Assembly: GCF_001612635.1 (NCBI RefSeq)
Contig: NZ_BDAV01000006.1
Coordinates: forward strand, 712,613 to 776,612
Direction of reading: 5' to 3'
DNA length: 64,000 nucleotides
Source: Nocardia africana NBRC 100379
Lineage (GTDB): Bacteria; Actinomycetota; Actinomycetes; Mycobacteriales; Mycobacteriaceae
Position 1 is the stretch's first letter, and the number at the start of each line of letters is the position of its first letter. The notes under the pieces were generated by a model. That model made no database searches, was not told where the DNA came from, and saw only the letters and a program-made list of their open reading frames with translations. Of the stretch, positions 61,623-64,000 are shown piece by piece. A program made the position numbers and the translations under genes.

Positions 61623-61676
61623 CGATCGATCGGATCACGTGTGCCGGTCGGCGTCCCCGACGCCGACCGACGCACG

Positions 61677-61877
61677 CTACCCGCGGTGCCGGCAACTGTC
61701 GGGCACGATATGCCCGGCGGTGACCAGCGCATCGAACGCCGCCTGCTTGATCCCGCAGCCGTCGGTCGAACAATCGGTGTGCAACTGCATCACCTGATGC
61801 GCACGTTCCACTGTCAATGGCCGGGTGGGCGCCGAATGTGCCATCACCACAATGAGATAATCGGTAGACAACTCCAT
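61677..61877 (-). CDS. Small Cys-containing actinobacterial protein
   Basis: A 66-residue protein with HTDCSTDGCGIKQAAFDALVTAGHIVPD, a pattern (HxDC...C..K.AA...L..AG...PD) that recurs in short proteins of nocardiae, rhodococci and mycobacteria. The two close Cys and the His suggest a metal or disulfide site. The start at 61877 has only a weak ribosome binding site; an internal Met at residue 12 could also serve. Function unknown. Confidence 0.65.
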   Translation of the reverse strand: MELSTDYLIVVMAHSAPTRPLTVERAHQVMQLHTDCSTDGCGIKQAAFDALVTAGHIVPDSCRHRG

Positions 61878-62012
61878 GACATTGCCCCATATCCGGTTCT
61901 ACATCTTGATGTAGCTACACGGTAACTCCGCGGCGGTGCGTCGCGGACGGACAAGTACCGGACAATCCGGTGCCCAGAGGACATCTCAACGGGCACACGA
62001 GGATTGCCTCAC

Positions 62013-63908
62013 CTAATCCGCCTCGCCCGCGCCGCTCGGCCGATCGTCGGTGACATCCGGGAAGGCCTGCTGCCGGTGGCCGCCGCGCAGGGTTCCCGTC
62101 AGATACGCGGCCTTACAGGCACGTCGGGCGATCTTGCCGCTCGACGTGCGCGGAATCGACCCGGCCGGCACCAGGAGCAGTTCACGCACGGTGACCCCGT
62201 GGCGCGCCGAAATCACCGCTCGCACTGCCTCCGCCACCGGTGCCGCGTCGAGTTTGGCTGCGCCACTGGCCCGTTCGGCCACGATTACCAAATGTTCGCC
62301 CGCTGCCCCTGAGGCGGCGAGGTCGGCGGGCAGTTCGTCACCGCGCACCGAGAACGCGGCCACGAAACCGGGCCGCAATGCGGTCGACGACTCCTGTGCC
62401 GACATCTCCAGATCCTGCGGATAGTGGTTGCGCCCGTCGATGATCACCAGGTCCTTGACGCGGCCGGTGATGTACAACTCGCCGTCGTGGTACACACCGT
62501 AGTCTCCGGTGCGCATCCAATATGCCTGCGGGGCAGTGCCTTCGGCGTGGCTGCCGGTGGTCTGCCGGGCGCTGAGCCGGTTGCGGAAGGTCGCCTCGGT
62601 CTCCTCGGCACGACCCCAGTAGCCGATTCCCATGTTCTCCCCGTGCAGCCAGATCTCGCCCACCCGGCCGTCCGGTAGTTCGGCGCCGCTGTCGTCGACG
62701 ATCACCGCCCACTGTGAACGCGCCACATACCCGCAGGACACCTGTGCCACGGCGTCTTCCGCGTCCGGGGCGACCTCGACCAGGTGTCCGGCATTGAGGC
62801 GGGTGCGGTCGGCGTAGACGACCCGCGCGGCGTCCTCGCGCCGGGTGGCCGACACGAACAGGGTGGCCTCGGCCATCCCGTAACACGGCTTGATCGCCGT
62901 CTTCGGCAATCCGTAGGGCATGAAGGCTTCGTTGAATTTCGCCATCGACGACACCGACACCGGCTCACTGCCGTTGATCAGACCGATCACGTTCGACAGA
63001 TCGAGGTGCTCGCCCGCCTTCGGCCGCCCGCGCGCCGCCGCGTGTTCGAAGGCGAAATTCGGGGCGGCGGCATAGGTCGCCGCGCCGTCGGAGGCGGCGG
63101 CCAACTCCTTGATCCAGCGATAGGGCCGCCGGACGAACGCGCTCGGCGACATGATGGTGATGAACTTGCCGCCGATCGCCGGCAGGATCACACACAGCAG
63201 ACCCATGTCGTGGAACAGCGGCAACCAGGTGACGCCGCGGGCGGTTTGGTCGATGCCGAGCGCGTCGATCATCTGCAGCAGATTGGTGCCGACCGAGCGA
63301 TGCGTGATCTCCACGCCGGCGGGCGTGCGAGTGGAACCGGAGGTGTACTGCAGATACGCGACGCTGTCGATGGTGATGTCGGGCTCGGTCCAGCCCGCGC
63401 CGACACTGTCGGGAATCGCGTCGACCGCGATGATGCGCGGACGCTGCCCCGCCGGCATGCCGCGGAAGAATTCCCGCACCCCGGCCGCCGCGGAACTCGC
63501 GGTCAGGATCGCGGTCGGCCGGCAGTCGCCGAGTACGGCGTGCAGCCGGTCCGTGTGGCCGGGCTCGTCCGGATCGAACAGCGGTACAGCGATATTGCCC
63601 GCGTACACCGCCGCGAACATCGCGACCACGTAGTCCAGCCCCTGCGGCGCCAGCACGGCCACTCGATCCCGCGGCCGGGTCACCTGCTGTAATCGGGCCG
63701 CCACCGCCCGCAACCGGGCACCGAACTGACGCCAGGTGAGCTCGTGGTACTCACCGTCGCGCTCGCGCGAATAGTCGATGTAGCGGTAGGCCAGTTCGTC
63801 CCCGTTCGCCGCGCTGTGCTTGTCGACGAAATCGATCAGGGTCGCATCGCCCAGGATGGTGATGTTGCCGTGTTCGTCCAGATAGTCATCGAAGGTCTCG
63901 CCGATCAT
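62013..63908 (-). CDS. FadD32-like long-chain fatty-acyl-AMP ligase
   Basis: A 631-residue FAAL, close in sequence and length to FadD32, which activates meromycolic acid as acyl-AMP and loads it onto Pks13 for mycolate condensation. Visible motifs are YLQYTSGSTRTPAGVEITH (P-loop), WLPLFHDMGL, INGSEPVS, MRTGDYGVYHDGELYITGRVKDLVIIDGRNHYPQDLE and IPRTSSGKIARRACK with the catalytic Lys. The gene that follows on this strand is a tiny protein, not pks13, so it is likely a paralogue serving another acyl chain. AAGGA precedes the ATG at 63908. Confidence 0.93.
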   Translation of the reverse strand: MIGETFDDYLDEHGNITILGDATLIDFVDKHSAANGDELAYRYIDYSRERDGEYHELTWRQFGARLRAVAARLQQVTRPRDRVAVLAPQGLDYVVAMFAAVYAGNIAVPLFDPDEPGHTDRLHAVLGDCRPTAILTASSAAAGVREFFRGMPAGQRPRIIAVDAIPDSVGAGWTEPDITIDSVAYLQYTSGSTRTPAGVEITHRSVGTNLLQMIDALGIDQTARGVTWLPLFHDMGLLCVILPAIGGKFITIMSPSAFVRRPYRWIKELAAASDGAATYAAAPNFAFEHAAARGRPKAGEHLDLSNVIGLINGSEPVSVSSMAKFNEAFMPYGLPKTAIKPCYGMAEATLFVSATRREDAARVVYADRTRLNAGHLVEVAPDAEDAVAQVSCGYVARSQWAVIVDDSGAELPDGRVGEIWLHGENMGIGYWGRAEETEATFRNRLSARQTTGSHAEGTAPQAYWMRTGDYGVYHDGELYITGRVKDLVIIDGRNHYPQDLEMSAQESSTALRPGFVAAFSVRGDELPADLAASGAAGEHLVIVAERASGAAKLDAAPVAEAVRAVISARHGVTVRELLLVPAGSIPRTSSGKIARRACKAAYLTGTLRGGHRQQAFPDVTDDRPSGAGEAD

Positions 63909-63920
63909 TCCCTCATCCTT

Positions 63921-63960
63921 TTCACGCACGAACGTCACGCACGAACAGTCACGCAGGAAC
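63921..63960 (-). repeat. Three imperfect 13-14-bp direct repeats upstream of the FadD32-like gene
   Basis: TTCACGCACGAAC (63921-63933), GTCACGCACGAAC (63934-63946) and AGTCACGCAGGAAC (63947-63960) are nearly identical and lie directly before the ligase start. Could be regulator sites or slippage repeats. Confidence 0.6.
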
Positions 63961-64000
63961 GAAAGCCCGGAGCCCGCGCTCGGCGGGGCTCCGACGGGGG

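Overview
The window is high-GC actinobacterial DNA, most likely from a mycolic-acid organism of the Nocardia/Rhodococcus kind. The main evidence is a block whose order matches the Mycobacterium tuberculosis Rv3211-Rv3221c neighbourhood: rhlE-type helicase, beta-propeller protein, Gpm2-type phosphatase, small membrane protein, diacylglycerol-kinase-like protein, whiB1, pdtaS and the 71-aa biotinyl protein. An antigen-85-type mycolyltransferase, a FadD32-like fatty-acyl-AMP ligase, a wax-ester synthase, F420-type oxidoreductase and many FadD/SDR/P450 genes fit the same lineage. The species cannot be told from the sequence alone. No rRNA, tRNA, CRISPR array, insertion sequence or prophage was recognised.

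Layout. 1-12.5 kb: partial PHA-synthase-like hydrolase, then the Rv3211-Rv3221c-like block, interrupted by an ECF42-type sigma factor with its DGPF/YciI partner and two GNAT genes. 12.6-23.5 kb: lone molybdopterin oxidoreductase, membrane-anchored DUF protein, wax-ester synthase/DGAT, an antigen-85-like mycolyltransferase preceded by two tandem genes for 37- and 38-residue peptides, a P450, a two-domain universal stress protein and a secreted lipase. 23.6-31.3 kb: lipid redox genes, including an SDR broken by a frameshift, a DUF2804 protein, a TetR / 3-hydroxyacyl-CoA-dehydrogenase-like / oleate hydratase operon with a palindromic operator, and an SDR / F420-type LLM oxidoreductase / SnoaL operon. 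31.7-37.1 kb: a complete conservon (sensor-like ATPase, roadblock protein, DUF742, small GTPase) ending in two P450 genes, the first of which lacks the ExxR arginine as CYP157 proteins do. 37.2-43.4 kb: secreted CocE/NonD-type hydrolase, TerD-domain protein, acyl-CoA synthetase with a divergent PucR-type regulator.

43.4-57.8 kb holds two paralogous modules, each a MarR repressor followed by a DHA2 drug-efflux transporter whose C-terminus carries three carboxypeptidase-regulatory-like beta-sandwich repeats. The left module also ends in a YceI protein with the same N-terminal domain. The two MarR genes share an AGTTG-N7-CAACTATAC operator, and the two transporters share a 292-bp tract with one mismatch and locally AT-rich codons. 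Between the modules lie a transglycosylase-like protein, a DUF475/TerC membrane protein with a structured leader, lipB, and a tightly overlapped XRE / aminotransferase / alanine-dehydrogenase-like operon. 57.8-64 kb: DUF72, a TPR-like protein, thiolase, a tiny Cys-containing protein and the FadD32-like ligase, here without an adjacent Pks13.

The most unusual items are the micropeptide pair upstream of the mycolyltransferase (candidates for envelope peptides, possibly mycoloylated), the duplicated transporter-repeat fusions with a shared operator, and the XRE-aminotransferase-PNT trio. Assignments rest on motif reading and gene order; no database search was possible.
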